Numbered from the stretch's first letter, positions 44,051-53,752 are shown. The stretch is 64,000 nucleotides of DNA from an uncultured Collinsella sp. (GCA_905213265.1 CAJMHR010000001.1:1-64000), one strand, 5' to 3'. The notes: generated by a model not told the origin, from the sequence alone. Numbers and translations are program-made.

Positions 44051-44683
44051 CTATCCTCTCTTCCTTGCAGCGTCGGAGGCGCGGCGCGCCAGCGCATCGG
44101 CGCGCGGCAACCATGTGTCGAGCAACTCATCACACGCCGTCTCGAGCTCCTCAGCACGAACGCGATCTTTCATAGACGTGGTGTTCGCAAAGAGCGTCAA
44201 GCTCGCGCCCTGCATAGCGGCACGGCAGAACACGGCGCCGCACGCCACATCGGACAGCAGCTGACGCGAACCCTTGTCGGCCATGTCCTCGAGCAGCGCC
44301 AGCGCACGCCCGCAGGCATCCATAATGCGATACGGCGGCATAGCGGCCACATGCAGCGCATCCTGAATCGCGGTCGCTCGAGCCGGATCGTCACGCGGAA
44401 TACCGTACGCCGCGGACACCCGCCTGTAGGCACGAACGTCCTCGGAAACCAACTCGACAAGCTCCTGAGCCAGCTCATCAGCCTGGGCAAACGCGCGCGT
44501 CAGGTCATCCGCACGATCAGCAAGCGCGGGATTAGTCGCACCGTAGCGGGCAACCATTCCGCACAGCGAGGCGCCCAGCGCGCCCACAAAGGCGCTCGCG
44601 CTGCCACCGCCGGGAACCGGCTCGCGCGCGGCAAGCGCCTCGGCAAACCCGCGGCAGGTCTTGTCCATCATCTCTTGGCTCAT
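44051..44683 (-). CDS. fchA: Methenyl-THF cyclohydrolase / formimino-THF cyclodeaminase (FchA type)
   Basis: A 210-residue all-helical protein of the FTCD_C family. REPVPGGGSASAFVGALGASLCGMVAR (near residue 21) is the hallmark folate-binding segment; the conserved Asp is in SEDVRAYRRV. Stand-alone members in anaerobes act as methenyl-THF cyclohydrolase or cyclodeaminase. Its overlap in function with the downstream folD suggests either extra cyclohydrolase capacity or use of formimino-THF from histidine or purine breakdown. GAAGGTG with 8-bp spacing sets the start. Confidence 0.9.
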   Translation of the reverse strand: MSQEMMDKTCRGFAEALAAREPVPGGGSASAFVGALGASLCGMVARYGATNPALADRADDLTRAFAQADELAQELVELVSEDVRAYRRVSAAYGIPRDDPARATAIQDALHVAAMPPYRIMDACGRALALLEDMADKGSRQLLSDVACGAVFCRAAMQGASLTLFANTTSMKDRVRAEELETACDELLDTWLPRADALARRASDAARKRG

Positions 44684-44785
44684 ACGCATGCACCTTCAAG
44701 TCATATACATCGGTCGGGTGGAAACCGCCGACCGACCGCATCGATCACATAATGGTGCTAAGTCTAGCCCATAAGTACATAAGCG

Positions 44786-44935
44786 TCAGCGCACCTGGCC
44801 ATCGCGGATTTCTATGACGAACGATAGGCGTCGGCACCGCAAACATGGGACACATGGCCCACCTTTCGAGACTTCCGGGCAGCGGCAACTGGGGCATACA
44901 TATAGGTAAGGAGCCCTATGTTGGGGCAAGCTCAT
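44786..44935 (-). CDS. Possible small zinc-ribbon protein
   Basis: A 49-residue frame with CPSC, CRC and CVPCLRC (YLYVCPSCRC ... GPCVPCLRCRRLSFVIE), which looks like a zinc ribbon. The ribosome binding site is weak and there is no other support. It lies in the 376-bp divergent gap between fchA and the first lipoprotein (44684-45059), which otherwise holds presumed promoters and an 18-bp sequence (TGGGACACATGGCCCACC at 44846) repeated at 45801. Confidence 0.3.
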   Translation of the reverse strand: MSLPQHRAPYLYVCPSCRCPEVSKGGPCVPCLRCRRLSFVIEIRDGQVR

Positions 44936-45059
44936 CACGGCACCGGACGACGAATGGAAGAATAACCGCACAGTAAACAAAGACATCATGCGCATGCGTA
45001 ACCGCCGCCCCAGCGATCCGCGGCACACGATGTCCCTGGCAGACAAGGAGGACGCCACC

Positions 45060-45659
45060 ATGAAGAAAAAGACCCTATCGATCCTTTCCCTTTGCATCGC
45101 CCTCTTTGCCGCGTTTGCCCTTGTCGGCTGCGGCGAGAGCGCATCGGGCGGCGGCAGCGCCCCCAAGAGCGAGAGCAAGGAAAAGGCCCCCGTCGCCAAG
45201 AAGACCGACTACATCTGGTTTAAGGTCGAGATGCCCGAGGGCGTCGGCGTAAGCGACTCTGCCGGCAAGAATGCCGACAGGGTCCAGCTCACCTTCCCCG
45301 AAGACGAGAACGCCTCGGCCGATCGCTTTATCCCCGTTTGGAAAAAAGCGCTGACGGCCGAGGAATCCCACGCCGACCAGGCGGAAAAGAAGGGGGATAC
45401 GTTCCAGTGGAAGGATGGCGGGTCCGTCGAGTATAACGGCAGGACGTGACTCGTCGGAACATACGAGGACAACAGCGGCATCTCAACCATGCTTTTTACC
45501 GATGTTGAGCCGGGAAGCGTCTACGTCCTCATCTCGAACTTCGACCAGCACAAGAAAGAAGCCGAGGCACTCCTCAACTCCATCGAGTTCCCCGATGACA
45601 TGGAAGAGGCAGTTTCCGAGGCACGCGAAGTTGAGATTTCGAGCATCGAGATCAAGTAA
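45060..45659 (+). pseudogene. Lipoprotein gene with an in-frame premature stop
   Basis: Codons 1-129 encode a lipoprotein precursor (MKKKTLSILSLCIALFAAFALVGCGES, lipobox LVGC) and a domain paralogous to that of the next gene. Codon 130 is TGA (45447-45449) at the position where the paralogue has TGG (Trp of NGKTWRSAYF). The frame then stays open and homologous, EDNSG..TMLFTDVEPGSVYVLISNF...NSIEFPDDMEEA, to TAA at 45657. This is best read as a single nonsense change in a 199-codon gene. A truncated but exported lipoprotein may still be made. A clear ribosome site ACAAGGAGG is present. Confidence 0.85.
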
Positions 45660-45717
45660 CGGGACCCCGCACACACCCACGTACACGCGCCCCTTTAAAA
45701 CAACGGACACCTCACCC

Positions 45718-45753
45718 CGGGGAGAGCCGACAGCACCGGCCCTCCCCTCTTTT
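45718..45753 (+). terminator. Terminator-like hairpin after the first lipoprotein gene
   Basis: CGGGGAGAGCCG and CGGCCCTCCCC form a stem followed by TCTTTT. It separates the two paralogous lipoprotein genes. Confidence 0.65.
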
Positions 45754-45890
45754 GGACCCGTGCATATTGCCACTTAACGGCGCAAATCCGGCCCTCAGAA
45801 TGGGACACATGGCCCACCCGAGCGAGCCGTCCACGCGTACAGTAAAGGCAGGTAATCCATGGGCGGTTACAGATCGAGGAGGACACGACC

Positions 45891-46478
45891 ATGAAAAAGA
45901 AGGCCTTTGCGATTCTCACCCTCTGCATAAGCCTCTTTGCCGCATTTGCCCTGGTGGGCTGCGGTGGCAGCGGCGGCGCTACCGGAAGTGGCGGTGGAGC
46001 AGAAAAGCCAGCCGTGGATATGAGGGCCGACTTCATTTGGTTTAAGGTCGAGGTCCCCGAGGGCGTCGAGATCACCGACGTCGCAGGCGACACCGCCGAC
46101 AGGGCCCAGTTTAAGTTCACCGAGAGCGAGCACGCCAGCGATCGCTTCATCCCCGTCTTCGACTCTGACAAGAACGCCGATGAACTGTTCGACTACGAGG
46201 CCAAATGGAAGGCCAACTCTGGATGGACCGAGAGCGATCCCGTTAAGTACAACGGCAAGACCTGGCGCAGTGCCTACTTCACGCACTCGGGCGGCGTAAC
46301 GACCGAATACTTCACCGACGTTGACGGCGGCAGTGTGTATGTGCGTATCGACAACGTCGAGGAGCACAAGGACGCCGTCGAGACCATGATGAAGTCCCTG
46401 GAATTTGCCGATGACATCGCCGAGGCCAAGACCGAGGCCATGGACGTCAAGCTCGACGATATCGAGATCAAGCGCTAA
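45891..46478 (+). CDS. Lipoprotein of unknown function, paralogue of the upstream gene
   Basis: A 195-residue precursor with a clear lipoprotein signal (MKKKAFAILTLCISLFAAFALVGCGGSGG, Cys near 24), a short Gly-rich linker and a globular domain (about 45-195). The domain begins FIWFKVEVPEGVEITDVAGD and ends MMKSLEFADDIAEAKTEAMDVKLDDIEIK. It is clearly homologous over its full length to the interrupted gene before it, and the pair share an 18-bp upstream word. Function unknown; the acidic beta-rich composition suggests a ligand- or surface-associated domain. Confidence 0.85.
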   Translation: MKKKAFAILTLCISLFAAFALVGCGGSGGATGSGGGAEKPAVDMRADFIWFKVEVPEGVEITDVAGDTADRAQFKFTESEHASDRFIPVFDSDKNADELFDYEAKWKANSGWTESDPVKYNGKTWRSAYFTHSGGVTTEYFTDVDGGSVYVRIDNVEEHKDAVETMMKSLEFADDIAEAKTEAMDVKLDDIEIKR

Positions 46479-46550
46479 GCGACTGGCGAGTGCAGCGGGA
46501 AACACGGGCGCAGTGCAAACAAGCGACGGTACCCCAGCGCTTCGTACCCA

Positions 46551-46582
46551 GGGAGGGCCGGTAAACCGACCCTCCCTTTCTT
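46551..46582 (+). terminator. Rho-independent terminator after the second lipoprotein gene
   Basis: GGGAGGGCCGGT and CCGACCCTCCC pair around AAA, followed by TTTCTT. The remaining sequence up to the next gene at 46784 (about 200 bp) contains a likely promoter region but no gene that I can support. Confidence 0.8.
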
Positions 46583-46783
46583 ATGCCGGTAGCCAACGAA
46601 CGCGAGGATGCCGGACGCCGGAACCGCTCCAAATGTAGCAACAGTACGAAAACGACAAGCACCCCAACACGTCCGCCCGCCGATTTATTGCGCCGCGCAG
46701 ACAATTAAACCAGCATCTTTAAACATCTGAGCAGTATAGTGACCAAAACTATCGCATAACCGCACTCTACGAATGGAGAAGTT

Positions 46784-49260
46784 ATGACCGAACACCACGC
46801 CATCAGCCGCCGAGCATTTACGTTGGGCCTTGGACTCGCGGCGTTGTCGCCACTTGCAAGCCTGTCCGAAACCGCGGCATTGGGCATTGGCCCACGAGCG
46901 GCATTTGCAGACGACGCTGCCACAGCGTCGGTCAGCCTCGACAATTTCGTCATTCGCCTTCGCCCCGCGGGCTATTTTCGTACCGCGAGCGTCAACGAAG
47001 ACGGCAACGTCATCGGCAACGTCTGCCATCTGTTTAATGACGGCACGTCCAGCAAGCTCATCCTTGAGGACGTAACGACCAAGAATGACGATACAAACTG
47101 GTATGCCATCCGCACCCTGCTCAATTTCGAAGAGCACAGGAAGACGGGCTACAGCATTTGGTCGGTCGATGGCGACTCGGACAAAGATGGAAAGGTTATC
47201 CACGTATGGAGTGGCGAACATGACGGCAAGCCCAGCCGCTCTTTTGCGTTCGACCGCCAGCTAAACGGAACCTACATCATCCGAGACCGCACGGTCGAGA
47301 AAGAAACCGAGAAAAAAGACATTAAGTACCTGGCAATAGAATCGAACGGCAAAGACCGGGACAACAATAAGATCTGCCATAAGAGTGAGAGCATTCCGTG
47401 GGAGCTCGAACTTATCGGTTACGACATGAAAAAGAACGATGCCACGGTTAGCAGCCTCGACTGGATCACGTATAGCAGCTACGTCGACGGACCATGTTGG
47501 ATGAAATACGTCGACGACAACAAGTTCCTCGACGAGCTGAGCATCCCGGGTACGCACGATTCGGGCACCTGCAGCGTGGACAACGACACTGAGCCCAATC
47601 CTCGCAAGTAAAATGCCAGCAGGATTACATTCCCACGCAGCTGCTCGAAGGCATTCGCTATTTTGATATCCGTCTCGGAAAGGGCGACAACCCTGGCATC
47701 TGCCACGGGGATTTCTACCTATTCAAAAAAGACGGGGACTATCTGCATCTCTCCGATGTCATCGGGTACTTTAAAACGTTTTTGAGCGAAAACCCGAGAG
47801 AAGCGCTTATCATGCTCGCATCGCGCGGCAACGACGAGGCTACCGATGACAGTGTTACGACGGCTTTCGCCAAGGTTATGGGCGATAATCCCGATCTGTT
47901 CTACACGTCGAGCCATGTCCCCACGCTGGGCGAGGTTCGCGGAAAGATCGTTCTGCTGCGTCGATTTAGGCTCGCCGGCAACAGTGTAAGCGGCCACACG
48001 TGGGGCCTCGACCTTACCGAATGGGATGACAAGATCAAGGCTCACTCCGACAGCGCCACTATGTGTCTCGTCCAAGACGCGCGGGGCTTTGAAGCCGCGG
48101 GGGAAACAGACGACAAAGAGCCCTATTGCACCAAGGTATACGCCCAGGACAAGTACAAACTCTCGGGAACCGACAAGCTCAGCTGGGTCGATAATGCGCT
48201 GAAGGAAACGACCGGGCGCACGCGCAACGAGGTAGATGTCGAGGACGATAACGGGGCCAAGGAGAAAGTCCTGGAGCGTTGCTGGTCTATCAACTACACC
48301 AGCTGCACGGGCTTGTCGCACGGAGGCAATCCTTTTACCTCGGCACGAGTAGTCAACGAGCATCTGTATAAGAGCCCGTACATCAATCCCAGCGGCATCG
48401 AGGATACAAAGTCAGATTACCTCAAGCACATTGGCATCATCGCATCCGACTTTGTTGATGCGGCGCTGGCCCGGAGCATCTATCAGCGCAATTACGATAC
48501 GGAGCACAAGCAGACGGCTTCGTGCTACCTCCCAGCCCGCATGCACATGACATATGGCGACTCGCTGAGCGACGCCTCGCTCCAGGACGGCAAGACCGTT
48601 GGCGAGGGTCATTTCCGCCTCGTCGACAGCAGCAACGTACTCAACGTGGCGGCTTCGGGCCATGCGTTTGCCATCGAATATGTGGATGTCGACGCCTTGG
48701 GCAACGAGACCGTTACGGAGCTGCGGGGCTCCGTGCCCATCGATATCGATCCACGCGCGCTGACGCCCCATTTTGAGGGACTCGAAGGCCTTAAGGCCGG
48801 CGAAGACGTGCGCGCCAAGATTGCGGCATCACTCGAGGGCAAGCTCGAAACCGATGCCTGCACGGCCCAGCTCGAGTTTATGCACGGCGCGAACGGCGCT
48901 CCGGGCACAGCAATGGCCGAGGGCGAAACATTTGCCGCAGGAACGTACTGGGTGCGCGTGAACGGTCTCTTGGGCGACGCGGCGCAGAACTACACGCTCG
49001 CCAGCGACGGAGCCGCAAGCTTTACCGTAGCGGCCTCGGGCAGTGCAGGCGGCACCGGCAGCGGCACGGGTTCCAACGCAGACGATGCCGACAAGAACGG
49101 CGGCGGCAACAAGAGCAAGGGCTCGACCGGAAAACTCGCCGACACGGGCGACGGATCTGGCGTTGCCGCCGGGCTCGCTGCCGCCGCCGTGGCGACAACG
49201 GTCGCCGGCGCGGCAATGCTTGCCAATGACCGCGAAGACAGTGAAGGCGCTAGCGAATAG
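46784..49260 (+). pseudogene. PI-PLC-like surface protein gene interrupted by a frameshift
   Basis: A twin-arginine-type signal (HAISRRAFTLGLGLAALSPL) opens the gene. LDELSIPGTHDSGTCSVDN carries the first catalytic His of the phosphatidylinositol phospholipase C X-domain. At 47609 the frame hits TAA; the continuation is one base out of frame, resuming KCQQDYIPTQLLEGIRYFDIRLGKGD ... CHGDFYLF, the remaining X-domain motifs, and running to 49260. The C-terminus has LADTGDGSGVAAGLAAAAVATTVAGAAML, a sortase-like LxxTG signal and membrane helix. Loss of one base near 47609 explains the break. Intact, it would be about 825 residues, wall-attached and possibly acting on phosphoinositides or related lipids. 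Confidence 0.85.
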
Positions 49261-49289
49261 GCAAGCCGGCCTTTTAGACACATCGACTC

Positions 49290-49329
49290 AATCGGGGGCG
49301 CAGAACACCGTTCTGTGCCCCCGATTTTT
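49290..49329 (+). terminator. Rho-independent terminator
   Basis: AATCGGGGGCGCAGAAC and GTTCTGTGCCCCCGATT form a perfect 17-bp stem with a 3-base loop and a TTTT tail, 30 bp after the PI-PLC-like gene. Confidence 0.9.
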
Positions 49330-49354
49330 ACCTTGGCCCGAACGCCGCTATCGG

Positions 49355-49624
49355 CTACATCACCATGTTCAGCGCGTTCACAAATTCCTGGGCCTTCGCA
49401 CGGCTACTCAGGCTAAAGACGCAAGCGGTCAACAGCCTGTTACGTAGGAAAACGTCGCGGCCCTTGATCCTGTTAACCCCCGTGATGTCCTTAAGGTAGA
49501 CAATCTCGGTGTGCTTGCCACCAAAAGTGCCCTTCTTGAGCACCTCAATACGGTTGGGGTAGATCTTGACGTCTTTATACCTACCCGAACCCTTGTCCTG
49601 AAACAGCAAGGTGTTGTTGTCCAT
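49355..49624 (-). CDS. Small bacterial PH-like domain protein
   Basis: An 89-residue protein: MDNNTLLFQDKGSGRYKDVKIYPNRIEVLKKGTFGGKHTEIVYLKDITGVNRIKGRDVFL... with a C-terminal helix RAKAQEFVNALNMV. The series of short strands ending in a helix resembles bacterial PH/GRAM-like domains (YdbT, DUF4429 type). The assignment rests on pattern only. The start follows GGGAG; a longer frame begins 45 bp upstream without a ribosome site. Function unknown. Confidence 0.65.
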   Translation of the reverse strand: MDNNTLLFQDKGSGRYKDVKIYPNRIEVLKKGTFGGKHTEIVYLKDITGVNRIKGRDVFLRNRLLTACVFSLSSRAKAQEFVNALNMVM

Positions 49625-49772
49625 ACGCGTCACTCCCGTGGGGTTCGCTAAAACTGTCTCTATGGCCACATTTTAGTCACTTCGGGAATCCTGCACGAAA
49701 GCGCTCGGCGACATTGGAATTCGAGTCCGCGCGAAGACCTTTAATGAAGTGCCCAGCACTTCCCCGCAACAC

Positions 49773-49810
49773 AAAAACGGGGCAGCCCGCACTTCTGCGG
49801 ACTGCCCCGT
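49773..49810 (-). terminator. Rho-independent terminator after the zinc-ribbon gene
   Basis: On the minus strand ACGGGGCAG and CTGCCCCGT pair, with an inner CCGCAGAAGTGCGGG extension, followed by TTTTTGTG. It lies 43 bp beyond the stop of the 445-residue gene. Confidence 0.85.
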
Positions 49811-49852
49811 TCCTCTAACTATCGCATCGCAGCGCCAACCGGCTGCGCTTCC

Positions 49853-51190
49853 TTACTTCCCAAATAGCGCACCCAGCAGACCGCGGCGTTTGGGCTTCTC
49901 CTCTCGGTAGGAACCCTCGGCAACCGCTGCAACCTGGCGCGGTTGCTCGCCGCCTCCACGGCGCACGATCTGGTACAGGAAGGGTGATTTAACATATTTG
50001 ATCTCGACGGGCGTGGCGTGCACGGTGCTCTCACCGGACAGATGCAGGCTCGAGCTGAGCGGCGCCACGATATGCGTTTCGCGCTTGTCGCTAAACACCA
50101 CCGCGGCCGCACGACCCGTCTGGCCGTTTACGGCGATGCGCACCTGCTCGCCGTCGCGGCTGTCCGTTGCCGGACGGTCGACAAAGTACACTGGCACCAT
50201 AACTAGGCCGTCCTTGTGCTTGCGGGCCTTGCATGCCCACGTGCGGATGCTCTTTTTATTGAGCCCCAGTACAGCCTCGGCGTCGTTGCCCGCAACGTCG
50301 AGCGCCAACTTATCAATAACCACCTGGTCCTTGGTAGACGCATCGACGGAGACAACGCGAAAGTCACCTTCCTGCATGGCCGGGTCAAACGGCCCAACCT
50401 TGGCAAAGTCCCACGGCTCCAAAATGCCCATGAGGCGAACGTCCAGGTAGTTTGCCTTGGGGTATGCCCAGTCGAGCACCTCGTAGTACACCAAGGTCTC
50501 CTTGCTCAGGCCCTTGCCTGGGAAGGACGCCATCATGCGCAGGTCCGCCAGCGCCATGGGGAAATAGAAGAGCATCATGTCGTTTTGGATCGCATCTTCC
50601 ACGTCGTGCCCGGCAAAGGCTTCCGCATACTGGCGCACCAGCTGCAGTGCGCTGGCACGTGCCTGCTGCGGCGAGATTTCGCAGGGAATACCCTGCCCAG
50701 GTACATACTCCGCACCTACGCCCATGGTCAGGCGCTTGCTAAACGTCCCCGGCTTGAGCAGGTCGGCAATGCCGATCTTGTTGCCGCAGGACGGGCACTC
50801 AAACACGCGCTGGGTCGACTCGCCCTCAAAGGACGCACCACAGAAGGGGCAAGGAATGCTCACATGCGTGGCCTCTTGGAACTCCTGCGCCGTGCCGCGA
50901 TCCTCCCACAGCAGATGTTCCAGAACTGACTGATTGCGCCAGTGCGAATTGAAGAAATACCAGTCCGGGTCCTCCGGGCGCTCGAGTTGCGACACATGCG
51001 TGAGCTTGAGCAGTCCATCCACCACCGTTAGCGGCGTATGGCGAATGCCCAGGGCGCTCTTGGGCTCCCCCGCATCAGCCTGCCACGGAACGACCGTGCC
51101 GCAATAGGCGCACTCAAAGCTGCGCTTAGCCTGGTGCGAGTACATAGGGCCGCCGCAGTTTTGACATTTAATGGCAAACATCTCGTCCAT
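49853..51190 (-). CDS. Zinc-ribbon protein of unknown function
   Basis: A 445-residue soluble protein with two zinc ribbons: CQNCGGPMYSHQAKRSFECAYCG at the N-terminus and CPFCGASFEGESTQRVFECPSCG near residue 120. The central part (165-300) is mixed alpha/beta with no motif I recognise; the C-terminus is basic and ends GLLGALFGK. AAAGGAGG precedes the start. It is divergent from the CDF transporter gene. Two rubredoxin-like ribbons suggest nucleic-acid or protein binding, but no function is claimed. Confidence 0.78.
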   Translation of the reverse strand: MDEMFAIKCQNCGGPMYSHQAKRSFECAYCGTVVPWQADAGEPKSALGIRHTPLTVVDGLLKLTHVSQLERPEDPDWYFFNSHWRNQSVLEHLLWEDRGTAQEFQEATHVSIPCPFCGASFEGESTQRVFECPSCGNKIGIADLLKPGTFSKRLTMGVGAEYVPGQGIPCEISPQQARASALQLVRQYAEAFAGHDVEDAIQNDMMLFYFPMALADLRMMASFPGKGLSKETLVYYEVLDWAYPKANYLDVRLMGILEPWDFAKVGPFDPAMQEGDFRVVSVDASTKDQVVIDKLALDVAGNDAEAVLGLNKKSIRTWACKARKHKDGLVMVPVYFVDRPATDSRDGEQVRIAVNGQTGRAAAVVFSDKRETHIVAPLSSSLHLSGESTVHATPVEIKYVKSPFLYQIVRRGGGEQPRQVAAVAEGSYREEKPKRRGLLGALFGK

Positions 51191-51408
51191 GGAAACGTCC
51201 TCCTTTGCACAGGGGCTGTCGACATTAAGTATGTCGAGCAAGCAGGCACATGCCCATACCCATGTGGCCCAAAATGGACCACCCAGGCAGACGAGAAGGC
51301 TCGCTCGTTAGCACCGGCAGACTATTGCTGCATTTTCTGAGCATCGGTGCACGGCGCCCCCGCGCGAGCTACACTATCCCCTTAAACATGATTGTGAGGA
51401 CGACCGCT

Positions 51409-52590
51409 ATGCTATTTGTAAATCGGCTGGTACATACGCTTGTTCCCGGCAGCGAGAGCGAGCCGGTCGATGCATCTTGCCGCACCAACGCGGGCTTTTC
51501 CGCAAGCCTCGTCTGCATTGGCCTCAACATCACCCTGTGCCTGGCCAAGGGCATCGCGGGCCTGCTCGCCGGCTCCGTCTCCCTCATCGCCGACGCTTTC
51601 AACAACCTCTCCGATGCCTCGAGCAACATCGTGAGTCTGCTCGGGTTCCGCCTTGCCAGCCGCCCGGCAGACGAAGGCCACCCCTATGGCCACGGTCGCT
51701 ATGAGTACCTAGCCGGCCTGTTCGTCGCCGTCCTGGTTTGCGCCGTCGGCATCAATCTGATCCTCGAGTCGGTCACCAAGATCATCAAGCCTTCCCCCAC
51801 CGCTTACACGTTCATTTCCCTTGCGGCACTGGCTACGTCCATGCTCGTAAAGCTCTGGATGGCCGCGTTCAACCGCACGCTGGGTAACCGCATCGATTCC
51901 GAAACGCTCATCGCCACGGCGCAGGACTCCAAAAACGACGTCATCACCTCGGGCTCGGTCTTGGTGGCGGCGCTTATTTCGCAGACGACCGACTTTGACC
52001 TCGATGGCTGGGCAGGCCTGGGTGTGGGCATCTTCATCTGCATCAGCGGCATGAGCCTAGTGCGCGACGCCATCAGCCCGTTGCTGGGGCAAGCGCCCGA
52101 CCCCAAGCTCGTCCAAGCAATCCGCGACAAGATCATGTCCTATCCGCAGGTCTTGGGCACACACGACCTGATGGTGCACGACTACGGCCCCGGTCGTCAG
52201 TTTGCCAGCGCCCACGTGGAGATGCCCGGCGAGGGCGACGCGTTTGAGCACCACGAGATTCTGGACACCATCGAGCACGACATCAAGCGCCAGATGGGCA
52301 TTGGTATCACGCTGCACTGCGACCCCATCGCGACAACCGGCGATGACTTGCGCGGCTGGGTCAAGCGCGGCGTCATGCAGATCGATCCCGCGCTCTCCAT
52401 CCACGATCTGCACGAGCACAACGGGTTCGTTTCGTTTGACCTGGTGCGTCCCGACGGCTTTGACATATCCGACGAGGAGCTGCTGGAGCTCGTCACGCGC
52501 ATCGTGCACGAGCGCCGACCCGATGCCTCATGCGTCGTTACGTTTGACTCGGGCTTTAGCTCGCCCGAGCGTCCGGCCGAGCAGCTGTAG
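51409..52590 (+). CDS. Cation diffusion facilitator metal transporter
   Basis: A 393-residue CDF (cation efflux) protein with six predicted membrane helices. SLIADAFNNLSDASSNIVSLLG in helix II and AQDSKNDVITSGSVLV in helix V carry the transport-site residues; the first is DxxxD rather than the HxxxD of zinc-specific CDFs, which favours manganese or iron. HPYGHGRYEYLAGLF lies between helices II and III. The cytoplasmic domain (about 220-330) contains DLMVHDYGPGRQFASAHVEM. An extra C-terminal domain of about 75 residues follows. AGGA with 8-bp spacing sets the start; an ATG 21 bp upstream is possible. Confidence 0.9.
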   Translation: MLFVNRLVHTLVPGSESEPVDASCRTNAGFSASLVCIGLNITLCLAKGIAGLLAGSVSLIADAFNNLSDASSNIVSLLGFRLASRPADEGHPYGHGRYEYLAGLFVAVLVCAVGINLILESVTKIIKPSPTAYTFISLAALATSMLVKLWMAAFNRTLGNRIDSETLIATAQDSKNDVITSGSVLVAALISQTTDFDLDGWAGLGVGIFICISGMSLVRDAISPLLGQAPDPKLVQAIRDKIMSYPQVLGTHDLMVHDYGPGRQFASAHVEMPGEGDAFEHHEILDTIEHDIKRQMGIGITLHCDPIATTGDDLRGWVKRGVMQIDPALSIHDLHEHNGFVSFDLVRPDGFDISDEELLELVTRIVHERRPDASCVVTFDSGFSSPERPAEQL

Positions 52591-52608
52591 CCCCGCTCCG
52601 CTCGTCCG

Positions 52609-53598
52609 CTAGTTTCCCTGCGCGCCCGAGATGCCGTTTTGCAGTGCGTTCCAGGCATCCGTCGCCATGTCGCCCAAGTTCTGCGCGGTATCGCCCAGAT
52701 TTTGTGCCGTATCGCCCAGCTCTTGCGCCTTGTCTCCCAACTCCTGCGCCTTGTTGCTCAAGTCCTCCAGCGTATTGGAGCTCGAGCTGTCGGTACCGCT
52801 TTGGCCGTCGGACGAGTTGCCCGAACTGTTCTTGTGCGTGAGTTGAATTTCGAGGTTGCCGTTGTCGTTATAGTAGGCAGAAGTAACGACCCAGTTGGCA
52901 TCGACGACGGGCGTTGAGCCATCATCAGTCAGGACCACGGCATTCGAAAGATCGGCGCCGCGCGACTTGAGGATCTTCTTGGCGTTGGACCAGTACTGCC
53001 CCGGGATATCGCTCAGATCGACGGTGCCAGACGAGGCAGACTCGGTTTGCTCGGCAGTGGTATCGGCCGTTGAACTCCCCCGCTTGTTGAGCATGCCCGA
53101 CACGATGGCAAACACAATCGACAGCGCAAAGAAGATCGCCAGCACGATGAGGATCTTCTTGATCACGCTCGACGAACGCGACGGCGTCTCTTCCTCGTCC
53201 TCGCCATATTGCGGAATCGACTTGGGGTACTCGCGATACGGCTCGCGCGACTCGTAGCGAGGCTGCGCCGTGCGAGGCAAATACGTCGTCTGCTGAGGCT
53301 GCGGAATGGGATTCTGCGGCAGGCTGTCATAGGAATTCGGCGTCGAGGCAGCATAAGAATCCTGCGGCGCGTAATCAAACGGATCCGGAGCTGCGTTGCC
53401 ATAGGGGCCTTGCGAAGATGCAGCGTAAGAATCCTGCGCCGTGTCGCCATAGCCCATAACCCGGGTGGGCTCGGCAGAAGGCTGCGTCGCGGCGGGGTCG
53501 GTATAACCGGGGTTGGGAACAACGCGGGTCGCATCGGCGCTATCGCCAGCCTGCGCGGAACCGTAGCCGCCCATCACGGTTGTCTTGTCCTGATCCAT
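52609..53598 (-). CDS. Membrane protein with Pro/Tyr-rich head and seven-residue repeats
   Basis: A 329-residue protein. The N-terminal 140 residues are rich in Gln, Pro, Tyr, Asp and Ala; residues 147-168 are a membrane helix (IKKILIVLAIFFALSIVFAIVSGML); the external part has a small beta-rich domain (SDIPGQYWSNAKKILKSRGADLSNAVVL ... NLEIQLTHKN), then a Ser/Gly linker and four copies of a seven-residue unit, (K/T)AQ(E/N)LGD. The underlying DNA also repeats with 21-bp period. The small domain is widespread in Coriobacteria but I cannot name it. AAAGGA precedes the start. Confidence 0.78.
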   Translation of the reverse strand: MDQDKTTVMGGYGSAQAGDSADATRVVPNPGYTDPAATQPSAEPTRVMGYGDTAQDSYAASSQGPYGNAAPDPFDYAPQDSYAASTPNSYDSLPQNPIPQPQQTTYLPRTAQPRYESREPYREYPKSIPQYGEDEEETPSRSSSVIKKILIVLAIFFALSIVFAIVSGMLNKRGSSTADTTAEQTESASSGTVDLSDIPGQYWSNAKKILKSRGADLSNAVVLTDDGSTPVVDANWVVTSAYYNDNGNLEIQLTHKNSSGNSSDGQSGTDSSSSNTLEDLSNKAQELGDKAQELGDTAQNLGDTAQNLGDMATDAWNALQNGISGAQGN

Positions 53599-53715
53599 GC
53601 AACGATTCCTTTCCGTCGCGCGTGAGCCTCAAGTTATCCATGCATTCTACCCGCGCAAAAGCCTATGACGGGCAGAGTCCGTCGGTATCTACAAGACATG
53701 CGCGGGCCTAAGGAT

Positions 53716-53752
53716 CAAAAAGCCCCGCCGTGCCTTGTGGGCGCGGCGGGGC
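53716..53752 (-). terminator. Rho-independent terminator of fhs
   Basis: On the minus strand GCCCCGCCG and CGGCGGGGC form a 9-bp stem with a 13-base loop, followed by TTTTT. It lies 26 bp past the fhs stop. Confidence 0.9.

Noticed and set aside
45447..45449. TGA recoding (Trp or selenocysteine) in the lipoprotein gene
   Set aside because: The paralogue has TGG there, no SECIS-like structure was seen, and TGA serves as a normal stop in other genes of the window.
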